The notes beneath the pieces are model-generated. The model searched no databases and was not told the origin of the DNA. It saw nothing but the letters and a program-made list of their open reading frames with translations. From Zwartia vadi (GTDB taxonomy: Bacteria; Pseudomonadota; Gammaproteobacteria; Burkholderiales; Burkholderiaceae_B): DNA of 64,000 nucleotides. Below are positions 8,427-18,081 of this stretch, piece by piece. Position 1 is the first letter of the stretch, and every line of letters starts with the position of its first letter. A program made the position numbers and the translations under genes. The DNA lies in the NCBI RefSeq assembly GCF_030410375.1, contig NZ_JAUHHE010000012.1:59673-123672 (forward strand), written 5' to 3'.

Positions 8427-9308
8427 TTATGCTTTTCGTGCAGGCCGCCTACCCACAAACCCTGTCGCAAGCGCCGTTCCCAGCAAAATCACTCCGCCAC
8501 CGAGCACGACCCTTAGGGTGATGCTTTCCCCCAAAAACAATGAGCCCCAAAACACGCCAAACACGGGAATTAAAAACGTCACGGTCATGGCGCGTGGCGG
8601 GCCGATGCGGATGAGTAAGCGGTAGTAGAGTACGTAGGCAATCGCCGTGCAAAGCAAGCTCAAGCCGAGCAAGGCTGCCCAGGATGTGGTTGAAATCGGC
8701 GCCACGGGCCAGGTGTAAAGCGTGAGCGGGAGCAGCACAATGCCCGCTGCGATCAGCGATCCGGCTGCAGTCGCGATCGGGTCGGCGTCCATCAGATATT
8801 TCTTGGTGTAGCTCGCCGCGATCCCGTAAAAGATCGGAGCGGCCACGCCTGCAATGACTGCATAGGTCGATGCGGTGTCGCTAAAGGACAGCTTGTCCCA
8901 GACCAGCACCAGGATGCCGGCAAAGCCCACCATCAGGCCAAACATGCGCAGGGGCGGGAGCTTGTCCTTGAGCCAGACCCAGGCGATCGCGGCACCCCAG
9001 AGTGGCGTGAGCGCATTGATAATCGACATTGTGCCGACCGGCAAGGTCATGGTGGCGAAGTTGAAAAAGATGAAGGGAAGCGCAGAACTGAACAGCCCGA
9101 CGATGATGATTGAGCGCCAATAACGTCGGATCACGGAAAGCTTGTCGTTTAAAAACAGGACAGGCAGCAGCGAAAGTCCACCAATGAGCGTGCGCGCACC
9201 CGAGAGGGCGACAGGACCAAAGTCCTCGACAGAGAGTCTGATGAATAAGAAAGAGCCACCCCAGATCGCAGCAAGTAACAACATGGTGTAGACATCGGTG
9301 CGGCGCAT
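8427..9308 (-). CDS. EamA-family (DMT superfamily) membrane transporter
   Basis: A 293-residue inner-membrane protein with about ten hydrophobic helices arranged as two EamA repeats. The first repeat has AAIWGGSFLFIRLSVEDFGP and PLWGAAIAWVWLKDKLPP. The second has FYGIAASYTKKYL and FWGSLFLGESITLRVVLGGGVILLG. Proteins of this family export amino acids or other small metabolites; the substrate is not apparent. It stands alone, transcribed away from the polysaccharide locus that begins about 200 bases upstream of its start. It marks the end of the conserved, GC-richer flank. Confidence 0.9.
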   Translation of the reverse strand: MRRTDVYTMLLLAAIWGGSFLFIRLSVEDFGPVALSGARTLIGGLSLLPVLFLNDKLSVIRRYWRSIIIVGLFSSALPFIFFNFATMTLPVGTMSIINALTPLWGAAIAWVWLKDKLPPLRMFGLMVGFAGILVLVWDKLSFSDTASTYAVIAGVAAPIFYGIAASYTKKYLMDADPIATAAGSLIAAGIVLLPLTLYTWPVAPISTTSWAALLGLSLLCTAIAYVLYYRLLIRIGPPRAMTVTFLIPVFGVFWGSLFLGESITLRVVLGGGVILLGTALATGFVGRRPARKA

Positions 9309-9504
9309 AATTGGGTGAAGCTTTTAAGAGATGATGCGGGTTAAATAAGACACCAGCAATAGAGTTAGATGAGATATTCACGGAATCATTTAAACAATCC
9401 GAAACGAAATCATAGGATAATTTAAAATTGATATAAGTTAATGATGAGTATTTGAAGTTGTTTTACTCTTATATCTAATCCCCTTGTGGAGAACTGTGCT
9501 AATT

Positions 9505-10503
9505 ATGTCGAGTCCTGTGACTACTAGTGTCCGTATGACCCCTTCTTTAGTTGCTTCGGCAAAAGCACATCACCTTGTCATCGTCATGCCCGTTTACGAG
9601 GATCGTGAAGCTGCTGGGCAGCTGTTTCGCGAGCTCTATGCCCAATACGGGAATTCAATTTTTATTGTGGCTGTTGATGATGGTTCCCTTAAAAATCCTA
9701 TTAATGCTGAGCATTTAGATGAAATCGGCTTACCGGGAGTTGTTATTCATTTGCGACGCAATGTTGGTCATCAGAGAGCGATTTCAATTGGATTGCATTA
9801 CGTAGCAGATAATTTCCCTAATGCTCCATGCACAGTTGTGATGGATTCTGATGGAGAGGATTTGCCGAGTACGATCCCGCAATTGATTGCCCCCCTTGAA
9901 TCCGATGACATTGATGCTGTTGTGGCGCAGCGTAAGAGCAGAATGGAAACGATGCATTTCAAGTTGTTTTATGTACTGTACAAGTTCTTGTTTCGCTTGC
10001 TTACAGGTAGAAAAATTAACTTTGGTAACTTTGTTGCTCTAAAACCCGCAGCAGTCAGACGACTGACATCGATGCAGGAGCTTTGGACGCATTTGGCTGG
10101 CTGTGTTTTGCTGTCCAAATTACGCACACAATCTGAGCCGATTGATCGTGGCCCCCGTTATGCTGGCAAAAGTAAGATGAATTTCACGGGTTTAGCTTTG
10201 CATGGCTTTAGAGCCGTGATGATTTTCGCTGAAGATGTTTTAGTGCGTGTTGGAATCGTTAGTGCCTTAGTGGCTGCATTGTCTATCGCTGCGGGACTTT
10301 TGGCGACAGTGTTGAAAGTCATTGGTTTTGCGACACCAGGTTGGTTTTCAGTATCAATTGGGATTTTGTTGATCGTATTTTTACAAACGGGTGCCTTGAC
10401 GCTGGTTGCACTGATGCTGGGCGGGGTCATGCGAGGAGGCGCAGAATCACCTCAGCAGTACCGTAACTATATTGACCATGTAAGTTATACAAAGAGTATT
10501 TAA
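9505..10503 (+). CDS. Glycosyltransferase family 2, polyprenyl-phosphate-sugar synthase-like
   Basis: A GT2 (GT-A fold) enzyme of about 332 residues. The catalytic domain shows VIVMPVYEDRE, VDDGS and an MDSDGED aspartate cluster. Two C-terminal transmembrane helices (roughly the last 90 residues) resemble DPM1/GtrB-type enzymes that transfer a sugar from a nucleotide donor to a lipid phosphate or membrane acceptor. The start is uncertain: ATG 9505 is used, but GTG 9496 lies closer to a GGAG at 9488-9491. It opens the AT-rich polysaccharide region and is followed 11 bases later by a membrane protein of unknown function. Confidence 0.85.
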   Translation: MSSPVTTSVRMTPSLVASAKAHHLVIVMPVYEDREAAGQLFRELYAQYGNSIFIVAVDDGSLKNPINAEHLDEIGLPGVVIHLRRNVGHQRAISIGLHYVADNFPNAPCTVVMDSDGEDLPSTIPQLIAPLESDDIDAVVAQRKSRMETMHFKLFYVLYKFLFRLLTGRKINFGNFVALKPAAVRRLTSMQELWTHLAGCVLLSKLRTQSEPIDRGPRYAGKSKMNFTGLALHGFRAVMIFAEDVLVRVGIVSALVAALSIAAGLLATVLKVIGFATPGWFSVSIGILLIVFLQTGALTLVALMLGGVMRGGAESPQQYRNYIDHVSYTKSI

Positions 10504-10514
10504 CTGAGTTTCTG

Positions 10515-11111
10515 ATGAAATATTTAAAATTTTTTACTCTTATATTTGTATTTGTCATCGCTTTGATGGCCATTTACGTCATTCACAGCTGGTTTTTTAA
10601 AGTGGATGTGGTGTTTTATAGCGCGATCGGCGATGGCGTATTGGCTGCACTTGTTACATTGATCATTGCATCTACAGTAAAGTGGTTCGGCGTATTTTCT
10701 ATTTTTGAAAAGCTACAGATGTTTTTAATCTGTCTTTTATTGGGCTATGCATTTGCCATCTCTGTACCAACAGTGATCGATCGTTCTCTTTCTATGTATA
10801 TTTTAGAAAAACTTCAACAGCGCCATGGGGGGATTCAGTTAGCTGCATTTGATGTTGTATTCAAAGAAGAGTACATGAAGGAGCATCGGCTAGTTGATAT
10901 TCGTCTCACTGAGCAGCAGCAATCTGGAACGATCGTGATTGAAAATGGTTGCGTTAAATTGACAAAATGGGGTCACTTTGTCGCCAGCACTACTACTTGG
11001 ATTAGACAAAATCTATTGCCCAAAAATCGTTTGATCGGCGATGCTTACACTAGTGACTTGACTTCACCGATGCAAAATAGCCTTGAGCGAACAGACTATT
11101 TGTGTAGGTGA
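10515..11111 (+). CDS. Membrane protein of unknown function, paired with a GT2 gene
   Basis: A 198-residue protein with three predicted transmembrane segments (about residues 5-24, 36-53 and 67-87), then a soluble C-terminal half of about 110 residues that would face one side of the membrane. I do not recognise a family or catalytic motif. The C-terminal part contains a TIVIENGCVKLTKWG strand-rich stretch. Its start is 11 bases after the GT2 stop, so the two are likely co-expressed; a role in delivering or modifying the lipid-linked sugar made by the GT2 enzyme is a guess from position only. The gene is AT-rich. Confidence 0.75.
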   Translation: MKYLKFFTLIFVFVIALMAIYVIHSWFFKVDVVFYSAIGDGVLAALVTLIIASTVKWFGVFSIFEKLQMFLICLLLGYAFAISVPTVIDRSLSMYILEKLQQRHGGIQLAAFDVVFKEEYMKEHRLVDIRLTEQQQSGTIVIENGCVKLTKWGHFVASTTTWIRQNLLPKNRLIGDAYTSDLTSPMQNSLERTDYLCR

Positions 11112-11233
11112 CTGTTGGGTCGTTTTCTAATTACTTGTTTCATAGCTTAGCTACTGAATCATCTAATTTTTCTTGGTTTTCCTGGTAAGCAGATTTAGTA
11201 AATCATACGAGAAGTTTTTTATAAAGTGATCAT

Positions 11234-12367
11234 ATGCGCTTGGCGTTCAATGCAACGGCTTTACTGAGTCCGTTAACCGGCATAGGCCAGTATGGTTTTC
11301 ATTTAGCGGGCGAGCTTCTACAGACCCCAAACTTGGAAACTGATTTTTTCTATGGAACCTTTTGGGATAAGAAGCGCATCGTATCCAAGCCACCAGGTCT
11401 TGCGCAGGCAGCACCTCTAGTCAAGAGACTTACACCTTATTACACACAAATAAGCCGTTTGTACCGCCAATATAAATTTTCTAAGCAAGCTAAAGTTGGC
11501 AGATATGATGTTTATCATGAGCCAAATTATTTGCCACTTAGATTCAGCGGTCCGACTGTCATTACCGTACATGACTTGTCATGGATTCGTTACCCGGAAA
11601 CACATCCGGCAGAGCGCGTTTTAATGATGAATCGTTATTTCGATAAAGCATTGCGTCAAGCTAGTGCTTTAATTACTGACGCTGAGTTTGTGCGACAAGA
11701 AATTATTGATACTTTTGGTGTGAGCCCTGAAAAAATCACTGCTATTCCTTTAGGGGTTGAGTCGATTTTTAGGCCAAGGGCAGAGAGCGAAACTCAAGAC
11801 ACCTTACGTACGCATGGACTTGTGCATAAAAGTTATTTTTTAACAGTTGGCACGCTGGAGCCCAGAAAGAACTTAAGTCTAGCCATTAGGGCTTATGGAG
11901 CTCTGCCCGATTCAATTCGCAAACGATTTCCACTTGTAGTGATTGGGATGACGGGTTGGCACTCCACCGAAATAGAGCGGTTGATTGCACCCCTTCAGCG
12001 TGCCGGCTACATCCGTCAACTGGGCTATGTAACGCGAGATGATTTAGCGACAATTATGGCTGGTGCGACGACGTTGATATATCCTTCTATTTACGAAGGA
12101 TTCGGATTGCCTCCTTTAGAGGCGATGGCGAGCGGTACGCCTGTTATCTGTTCAAACGTATCGACACTGCCAGAAGTCGTAGGTGATACAGGCATTTTGA
12201 TCGACCCGAACGATTCAGAAAAACTGCGGATACAGCTAGAAGCAATCACGAGTGATCAGCATTTATGCCATGACCTTGCTGTTCGAGCAAGAAAGCGATC
12301 TTTATCATTTACTTGGGCGCATTGCGCACAACAAACCTTGAATGTATATAAAAGTGTTGCTATTTGA
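11234..12367 (+). CDS. Glycosyltransferase family 4 (WbpY-like)
   Basis: A 377-residue GT-B retaining glycosyltransferase. The N-terminal acceptor domain has the [14 protein letters not shown] loop and [12 protein letters not shown]. The C-terminal donor domain has [18 protein letters not shown] and the E-x7-E motif in [10 protein letters not shown], followed by [14 protein letters not shown]. This pattern is shared by mannosyl/rhamnosyltransferases of the WbpY/MtfB type, which fits the GDP-D-rhamnose genes nearby. Linkage and acceptor cannot be read from the sequence. It is separated by about 120 bases from the upstream pair and is convergent with the O-antigen-ligase-like gene downstream. 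Confidence 0.88.
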   Translation: MRLAFNATALLSPLTGIGQYGFHLAGELLQTPNLETDFFYGTFWDKKRIVSKPPGLAQAAPLVKRLTPYYTQISRLYRQYKFSKQAKVGRYDVYHEPNYLPLRFSGPTVITVHDLSWIRYPETHPAERVLMMNRYFDKALRQASALITDAEFVRQEIIDTFGVSPEKITAIPLGVESIFRPRAESETQDTLRTHGLVHKSYFLTVGTLEPRKNLSLAIRAYGALPDSIRKRFPLVVIGMTGWHSTEIERLIAPLQRAGYIRQLGYVTRDDLATIMAGATTLIYPSIYEGFGLPPLEAMASGTPVICSNVSTLPEVVGDTGILIDPNDSEKLRIQLEAITSDQHLCHDLAVRARKRSLSFTWAHCAQQTLNVYKSVAI

Positions 12368-12401
12368 AATAAGTATTTTGTGCTCAAGCCATTCAGAATC
12401 T

Positions 12402-13679
12402 TTAGCATTTCCTATGTAGTAGGTTGTTTTTTTGCGGGTCAGAGATCGCAAGTAGCCATGCAATCATGACGGCATAAAAGCTGACGACATGCATGGCTCT
12501 AAACATCAGTTCAGTGATGCCAAACATAAAAAATCCTGTACTGACTGCAAGCCCCATTGCCGCAGAGACCTTGACTGACTGGGGAGATCCGCGTGTCATA
12601 ATACGGCGTAAAAAAATATAAGCGGGTGCAAAGTAAGCGAGTAATAAGGCTAGAAAACCAAAAAAACCGTAAGCCGCGAGAGTCTGCATGCTTTCGCTAT
12701 GTGCTTCACCAAATTCTTCTGCAACACGTGGAGAAACTACCCCAACAGTGGCAAGCTCTTTAAGCTTTTTAGGGAAATTTGCCGTGGAGCCACTGCCTAA
12801 GAGCGGATTTTCTTTGAACATTATCCATGAGGTACGCCAGAGCTGCAGTCTGATGCAATCAGAAGTCCATGCAACAGTGTTGACTGACAGGCACTCCATT
12901 GTTTCACGGGCGCCTGATTTAATGCGCTCATGAAAAGTGGAGTTTGATAGGAATACGCCAGTGATGACTACCAGTCCTAGGCAGAGGGAAATTATGGATT
13001 TTTTACTATTTAGCTGCCTGTAGAAAATTAGACCACCAATGAATAAGAAAACCGGCAAGGTTACCCAAGCAGTTCGTGTTTCAGTAATTGCTACGCTAAG
13101 TAATCCAACAGCTGTTGTGAGCAGCTTAAAGCCTGCTTCTAACTTCGGACTTTTAGTCAGTTTCCATAGAGTTGAAAATGCTGACAGTACAGTCATCAGC
13201 ATTAAAAGGTTACCGTAAGTCAGGGCATTATGTATAAAGCTGAGTTCGGGACGAACACTTGTATTTTGTAAAAATAGCCAAAAAACATACCCAGCCGCGA
13301 CCCAGACAGAAAGCATGAATCCCCAAATAGATTGCTTTAGGGTGTCAATTTCGAGCTTAAGACACGCACCCAGTAGCAACGCGACTCCAGCTGCGAGACG
13401 AAGTGAGCGCTCTAAGTCTGGGCCGCTAAATTTTCCATGAAAGGCGCTTGATATCAGTATAATTAGGGAGCTTGAAAAAAGAGCTAGAACAAGATATCCG
13501 TATTGTGAAAAATAATATTTTGCGTCATTGAGCTCAAATTTTGATACGCAAAGGTAAGCTGCTGAAAAAACGAGTAAAAAGGCCGCTGCGCTTACATTGC
13601 CGATGCTGCTCAGGGTCATGATGGGCAGCATGGCAATGAGCAGGGGTACTAAGCGCATAGCTATGCGGTTCAAAAGCAT
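12402..13679 (-). CDS. O-antigen ligase/polymerase-fold membrane protein
   Basis: A 425-residue protein with about 11-12 hydrophobic helices and a Wzy_C/O-antigen-ligase-like region. The conserved part is WIMFKENPLLGSGSTANFPKKL followed, after a hydrophilic loop, by EAHSESMQTLAAYGFFGFLALL; ligases and polymerases share this G-x-G loop and an H-x-x-x(L) helix. It could be the WaaL ligase joining O-chain to lipid A-core, or a Wzy polymerase. Because the surrounding genes encode an ABC-exported polysaccharide, which needs no Wzy, a ligase role is slightly favoured. It is divergent from the WecA/WbpL-like gene. Confidence 0.8.
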   Translation of the reverse strand: MLLNRIAMRLVPLLIAMLPIMTLSSIGNVSAAAFLLVFSAAYLCVSKFELNDAKYYFSQYGYLVLALFSSSLIILISSAFHGKFSGPDLERSLRLAAGVALLLGACLKLEIDTLKQSIWGFMLSVWVAAGYVFWLFLQNTSVRPELSFIHNALTYGNLLMLMTVLSAFSTLWKLTKSPKLEAGFKLLTTAVGLLSVAITETRTAWVTLPVFLFIGGLIFYRQLNSKKSIISLCLGLVVITGVFLSNSTFHERIKSGARETMECLSVNTVAWTSDCIRLQLWRTSWIMFKENPLLGSGSTANFPKKLKELATVGVVSPRVAEEFGEAHSESMQTLAAYGFFGFLALLLAYFAPAYIFLRRIMTRGSPQSVKVSAAMGLAVSTGFFMFGITELMFRAMHVVSFYAVMIAWLLAISDPQKNNLLHRKC

Positions 13680-13842
13680 TATGATTCTACCGGGACAAAT
13701 TTATAGCCTGTCCCTTAAATGAGCTGGCTAAATAAAGTTAAGCAATTCTTACTATGATACGCACTCAGTTAACGCATACCAAGCAAGGGATCTGCCAAAA
13801 GGAAAATTTTAACGCTTCCTTACAAAAGAGCGCATAATTTTT

Positions 13843-14949
13843 ATGACTTACCTCTTAGGTACTTTTGTGTTGTCACTAATCAGCACCCTGTTCTTGGTGA
13901 AGTCCCATCGCTTTCATGGTCGCTATACGAGTGATAGTGACTTTTTGGGGACCCAGAAATTCCATACTCAACTGGTTCCCCGCGTAGGTGGTATCGCTTT
14001 GTTTTTTGCAATGCTCGGTACGTGCGTCATTGCAGCGTATCGAGATGGTGATGAAATTCAAGGTTTAATTTTATTGCTTGTGGCTAGTTTGCCGGTTTTC
14101 TTCGGTGGATTGGCAGAGGATATCTCCAAGAAAGTTCGCGTCCGAGTTCGACTAGGATTGGCGTTGGCCAGCGGTGCTTTGGCCTATGCCCTGCTTGGAG
14201 CCGCTGTGACCAGATTAGACATTATCGGCATTGACTGGTTATTACAATTTACGGTTATTTCATTTACGGTTTCTATATTTGCGATCGCTGGCTCTGCCAA
14301 TGCAATCAATATCATCGACGGCTATAACGGCTTAGCTTCAGTTGTTTCTGCAATGATTTTTGCAGGTTTAGCTTATGTATCTTTCTACCTCGGAGACCGA
14401 TTGTTACTGGTGGCTTCAGTGGGCATGATCGGTGCTATTTGTGGTTTTTTGCTGTTGAACTATCCAAAAGGGCTCATCTTTTTAGGCGATGGTGGGGCCT
14501 ATTTTATTGGTTTCATGATTTGTACGATCTCTGTTCTGATGCTCGCAAGACATCCTGAGGTGTCCCCATGGTTTCCTTTATTGCTTTGTATTTACCCGGT
14601 ATTTGAAACCCTTTTTTCCATTTACCGCAAAAAACTGCTCCGAGGAAAGTCCCCCGGTGTCCCTGATGGTGTTCACCTCCATATGCTTGTGTACAAAAGG
14701 CTTGTGCGATGGGCGGTCGGTTCGGACGAAGCGAGGCTGATCACTCAACGAAATGCGATGACCTCACCTTATTTATGGGTCCTTTCTTCAATGGGGACAA
14801 TACCTGCTGTCTTGTTTTGGCAGTATCCTCACGTACTGATGGTTTTTGTATTTCTTTTTGCGGTGAGTTATGTGGTCTTATATCGCCGATTAGTTTTATT
14901 TCGCATGCCCAAATGGCTCGTATTACAAAAGAAGAAGAGAAATAGTTAA
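13843..14949 (+). CDS. Undecaprenyl-phosphate sugar-1-phosphate transferase (WecA/WbpL-like)
   Basis: A 368-residue polytopic enzyme of the MraY/WecA family, which starts glycan assembly by transferring a HexNAc-1-phosphate to undecaprenyl phosphate. Visible family motifs are LVPRVGGIALF (substrate loop), the Asp-rich FFGGLAEDISKK, NAINIIDGYNGLA, FLGDGGAYFIGF and the basic cytoplasmic PDGVHLHMLVYKRL motif. It would initiate the chain assembled by the neighbouring GT4 enzymes. A second, similar gene occurs at 35827. The following GT4 gene overlaps its stop codon by one base (TAATG), indicating translational coupling. Confidence 0.9.
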   Translation: MTYLLGTFVLSLISTLFLVKSHRFHGRYTSDSDFLGTQKFHTQLVPRVGGIALFFAMLGTCVIAAYRDGDEIQGLILLLVASLPVFFGGLAEDISKKVRVRVRLGLALASGALAYALLGAAVTRLDIIGIDWLLQFTVISFTVSIFAIAGSANAINIIDGYNGLASVVSAMIFAGLAYVSFYLGDRLLLVASVGMIGAICGFLLLNYPKGLIFLGDGGAYFIGFMICTISVLMLARHPEVSPWFPLLLCIYPVFETLFSIYRKKLLRGKSPGVPDGVHLHMLVYKRLVRWAVGSDEARLITQRNAMTSPYLWVLSSMGTIPAVLFWQYPHVLMVFVFLFAVSYVVLYRRLVLFRMPKWLVLQKKKRNS

Positions 14950-16058
14950 TGCGGGTACTACATGTTTTCAAGACATTCGCCCCGGATACCTATGGCGGCA
15001 TAGAGCAGGTCGTAAAAATACTTGCAAGTCACACTCAGGCATTAGGTATAGAAAATAGAGTCATCGTTTTGACTGCTGGACAGCCGCGAAAGGATACTGA
15101 GCCTTCGGGGTTCATTGTTCAACGGTATAAGCAGGATTTGTATCTTGCATCAACTGGATTTTCGCTTAGCATGTTTTCACATTTTTCCCGTGAAGCGGCT
15201 TGGGCAGATGTCATGCATATGCATTTCCCTTGGCCGTTTGCTGATATGTGTTATTTGGCATCAAGAGTCAATAAACCTTCGGTCTTGAGCTATCACTCAG
15301 ACGTTGTGAATCAGCCCTTTCTAAATAAACTCTATGCGCCTCTTAGGAATCAATTTTTTTCAAAGATGGCAGTGATATGCGCAGCCTCGCCTGCCATCAT
15401 GCATTCGAGTCCTGTGCTAAAAAAGTTTCATGACAAAACTCAGTTGATTACGTACGGCATTGAGCATTTCCCTCAGTTAGCACTGGATGACAAGGCCGTT
15501 CAAGCTTGGCGGCAACAGTATGGCCCGCGGTTTTTCTTATTTCTTGGCGGCCTTCGTTACTATAAAGGTCTGCATGTTTTGTTAGATGCCCTGCATGGCC
15601 GTGACTATCCGACTGTGATTGTAGGAAGGGGTAACGAACAAGAGGCCTTAAGATCCCAGGCAAAAGAGTTAGGATTGAAGAAAGTGTTTTTTATTGACGA
15701 GGTCAATGACGTTGAAAAGCGAAGTCTCATGCGGGCCGCATACGGATTTGTTTTCCCCTCTCACTTGCCATCGGAAGCCTTTGGTATCGTTCTAATTGAA
15801 GCTGCTCAGCAGGGCCTGCCAATGATTTCGTGCGAAATTGGAACAGGCACAAGTTATGTTAATCGGGACAATCAGACAGGGCTGGTTGTTGAGCCATCAG
15901 ACCCAGTGGCCTTTAGAACAGCACTTGATATATTTTGGGAAAACCCCGAAAAAACGAAACATTGGGGTGAGGGGGCACTGAAGCGCTACCTAGAAAAATT
16001 TCGTGCACAGACGATGGCCGAACGCTATATTGAAACCTATAAAAGCGTTTTACGATAA
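14949..16058 (+). CDS. Glycosyltransferase family 4 (WbpZ/WbdC-like)
   Basis: A 369-residue GT4 enzyme. The N-terminal domain begins HVFKTFAPDTYGGIEQVVKIL, the glycine-rich opening seen in WbpZ/WbdC-type enzymes that add the first GDP-activated sugar onto the lipid-linked primer. The C-terminal domain carries FLFLGGLRYYKGLHVLLDAL and the acid motif in EAFGIVLIEAAQQGLP. It overlaps the WecA/WbpL-like gene by one base, so primer formation and first extension are likely coupled. Donor assignment to GDP-D-rhamnose is inferred from the locus, not shown. The 3' end overlaps the convergent glycosyltransferase gene by 22 bases. Confidence 0.87.
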   Translation: MRVLHVFKTFAPDTYGGIEQVVKILASHTQALGIENRVIVLTAGQPRKDTEPSGFIVQRYKQDLYLASTGFSLSMFSHFSREAAWADVMHMHFPWPFADMCYLASRVNKPSVLSYHSDVVNQPFLNKLYAPLRNQFFSKMAVICAASPAIMHSSPVLKKFHDKTQLITYGIEHFPQLALDDKAVQAWRQQYGPRFFLFLGGLRYYKGLHVLLDALHGRDYPTVIVGRGNEQEALRSQAKELGLKKVFFIDEVNDVEKRSLMRAAYGFVFPSHLPSEAFGIVLIEAAQQGLPMISCEIGTGTSYVNRDNQTGLVVEPSDPVAFRTALDIFWENPEKTKHWGEGALKRYLEKFRAQTMAERYIETYKSVLR

Positions 16059-17188
16059 ACACCCAAGGTTGCTTTTGCGCATGTTTCCCAAGTAAATTGA
16101 CGTGCTCGCGCGAGCCCTAGGTTTTTGTTCTTTTCCACGAGAGTATTGTCCTCAAGAGAACGTTGCATCGCTATACAAATTTCTTGTACATCAAGTGGAT
16201 TGATCAATATCGCTGCATCTCCAGCGACCTCGGGAAGGGAGGTCGTATTAGAGGTAATGACCGGGACGTTCGCCGCAAAGGCCTCAAGGACGGGCAGACC
16301 AAAGCCCTCCGCTAAAGATGGGAACACCAAGGCGCTCGAAAGCGTGAGGATAGGTAAAAGGTCTACGTGTGGCACGTGCTGTAACCATCGCACACTGCCA
16401 TTTATTTTTTCTTGGTCAATCAGGTTGAGTACTTCTTCAGATTTCCACCCCGCACTGCCGACGATGATTAGAGGCGCTCTCTTGCGTATGGTTTCAGGCA
16501 ACATTCTGTGCGCTTGAATCGTGCGCGCGATATTTTTCCTGGGCTGTAAGGTCCCAACAGAAATAAAAAACATTTCTGGTAGCGCATATTGGTACTTGAC
16601 ATGATGGATGCGCTTTTGAGAGACACACTCAAACCATTCAGGTGCGACACCCAGCGGAATGACAGTGATTTTTTTTGGCGAAATATTCGCCCATTGAATT
16701 AACTGTTGTTTTGAGTAATCCGAAATCGTAATGATGTTGTCGGCCCAATCTAAAGCGCGACGCCATAGAAAGTTTTTAGTCGCTCTGAACTCACTTCTGG
16801 ACCATTCGGGGTGAGAAAGTGGCAAGGCGTCCATGATCGTGGCGACGACCGGCACGGTGGATGATTTAGGAACGTAGCGATCTGTCGCATGAATGAGGTC
16901 GACTTTTATGGATAATTGACTTAACCCACAAAATCCTCTTTTAGTCGCCACAGACCACGCCGCGCTCAAAGGGTAAGGCGCAAGCTTGATTGGCGCAGGT
17001 GCAAGACTTTGACAGTTCAGAGATCCAAAAGAAAAGGGTATCAGCCTAGGAGGCTCTAGTGTCGCATTGAGCGGATCGGATCTCTTCCATTGTGACATCA
17101 GCTCTCTGCTGTAAGTGCCAATTCCGTCTAGGGATCCGTTGTTCAGACCCTTGCAAAGCGCAGTGACTCCAAAACCGACGTTAAGCAT
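16037..17188 (-). CDS. Glycosyltransferase family 4
   Basis: A 383-residue GT4 enzyme. The donor domain shows SVGTLQPRKNIARTIQAH, an SAGWKSEE loop and EGFGLPVLEA with two acidic residues eight apart. The N-terminal part has a GIGTYSRELM acceptor loop. The start is placed at ATG 17188, which overlaps the rmd stop as TAATG; an upstream ATG at 17206 would add six residues inside rmd. It is the third gene of a minus-strand gmd-rmd-GT unit, so transfer of D-rhamnose from GDP-D-rhamnose is the most economical guess. Confidence 0.86.
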   Translation of the reverse strand: MLNVGFGVTALCKGLNNGSLDGIGTYSRELMSQWKRSDPLNATLEPPRLIPFSFGSLNCQSLAPAPIKLAPYPLSAAWSVATKRGFCGLSQLSIKVDLIHATDRYVPKSSTVPVVATIMDALPLSHPEWSRSEFRATKNFLWRRALDWADNIITISDYSKQQLIQWANISPKKITVIPLGVAPEWFECVSQKRIHHVKYQYALPEMFFISVGTLQPRKNIARTIQAHRMLPETIRKRAPLIIVGSAGWKSEEVLNLIDQEKINGSVRWLQHVPHVDLLPILTLSSALVFPSLAEGFGLPVLEAFAANVPVITSNTTSLPEVAGDAAILINPLDVQEICIAMQRSLEDNTLVEKNKNLGLARARQFTWETCAKATLGVYRKTLL

Positions 17189-18081
17189 TACTTGTTCAGC
17201 ATCCACGCCAACGTGTCTGATAATGGTCGAGGATCCCAGTTTGTGAAGAGTTGTGTGAGCTGGGTGCAGTCACCCCCTAAGCGGGTGACTTCGTTGGCCC
17301 TGACAAAAGCAGGATTGACATTGATTTCAATTTGATGCCCTGTAATGTCTGACGCTAGAGACATCACTTCACGCAGAGATATCAAATTTCCGGAGCACAC
17401 ATTAAATGTTTTTCCGAGTGGTTTTTTTAGGAGCAATTCCCGATAAGCGCTCACCACATCTCGTACGTCGTTAAACTCCCTCCAGACCTCGAGATTACCG
17501 AGATTGATAGATTTTTCTTGACGTAAAAAATGGGAAACAATCTTTGGGATAAGAAAATTGTCGGTTTGACCGATCCCTGTGTAATTGAAAGGTCTCGCAA
17601 TGACGATAGGTAATTTAGGCATCCAGGTCTTGGCCATAAACTCCATGGCAAGCTTGCTGACGGCATAATCATTAGACGGGTTAGGAGGATGTGTCTCGGC
17701 GATCAAACCTTCTTGGGCGTTACCATACACATTGGCACTGCTTGCCAACAGGACGCACTCTAGTTGATTCGCATAAGGTTCGAGGGCTTGCAGGAGATTT
17801 CGAGTGCCGATCAAGTTGACTTCATAAAAAGCCGAAGGCTGGCTATGTCCAACAAACGCGATGCCTGCGAGATGGACAACGACATGTGGTTTGATTTGAG
17901 CGATAGCAGCCTGTAAAGATAATAAGTCAGTCAGGTCGGCTTTGATTGACAAGCCCTCAGTGGAAGACTCGCCGATCCCACAGATCAGATAGCCAAGCGC
18001 ACGGAGCTCTGCAGCCATGTAGCGACCCGTAAAGCCGCTTAAGCCCGTGATGAGTGCGCGCTTTTGATCGACGTCACTCAT
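17188..18081 (-). CDS. rmd: GDP-6-deoxy-D-lyxo-4-hexulose reductase (GDP-D-rhamnose synthase)
   Basis: A 297-residue extended short-chain dehydrogenase/reductase. It has the Gly-rich NAD(P)-binding motif TGLSGFTG (Gly13, Gly16, Gly19), the active-site ASSANVYG serines and the YxxxK pair Tyr139/Lys143. RMD reduces the 4-keto sugar made by Gmd to GDP-D-rhamnose. GMER/fucose synthase is the alternative, but the sequence lacks that enzyme's characteristic C-terminal region, and RMD commonly sits directly beside gmd in D-rhamnan loci. It follows gmd with no intervening base, and its stop overlaps the GT4 start, forming a tight minus-strand operon. Confidence 0.85.
   Translation of the reverse strand: MSDVDQKRALITGLSGFTGRYMAAELRALGYLICGIGESSTEGLSIKADLTDLLSLQAAIAQIKPHVVVHLAGIAFVGHSQPSAFYEVNLIGTRNLLQALEPYANQLECVLLASSANVYGNAQEGLIAETHPPNPSNDYAVSKLAMEFMAKTWMPKLPIVIARPFNYTGIGQTDNFLIPKIVSHFLRQEKSINLGNLEVWREFNDVRDVVSAYRELLLKKPLGKTFNVCSGNLISLREVMSLASDITGHQIEINVNPAFVRANEVTRLGGDCTQLTQLFTNWDPRPLSDTLAWMLNK

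Noticed and set aside
9461..10545. Direct repeat TTTTACTCTTATAT at 9461 and 10532
   Set aside because: The second copy is coding sequence for a hydrophobic helix in AT-rich DNA; a chance match is likely.
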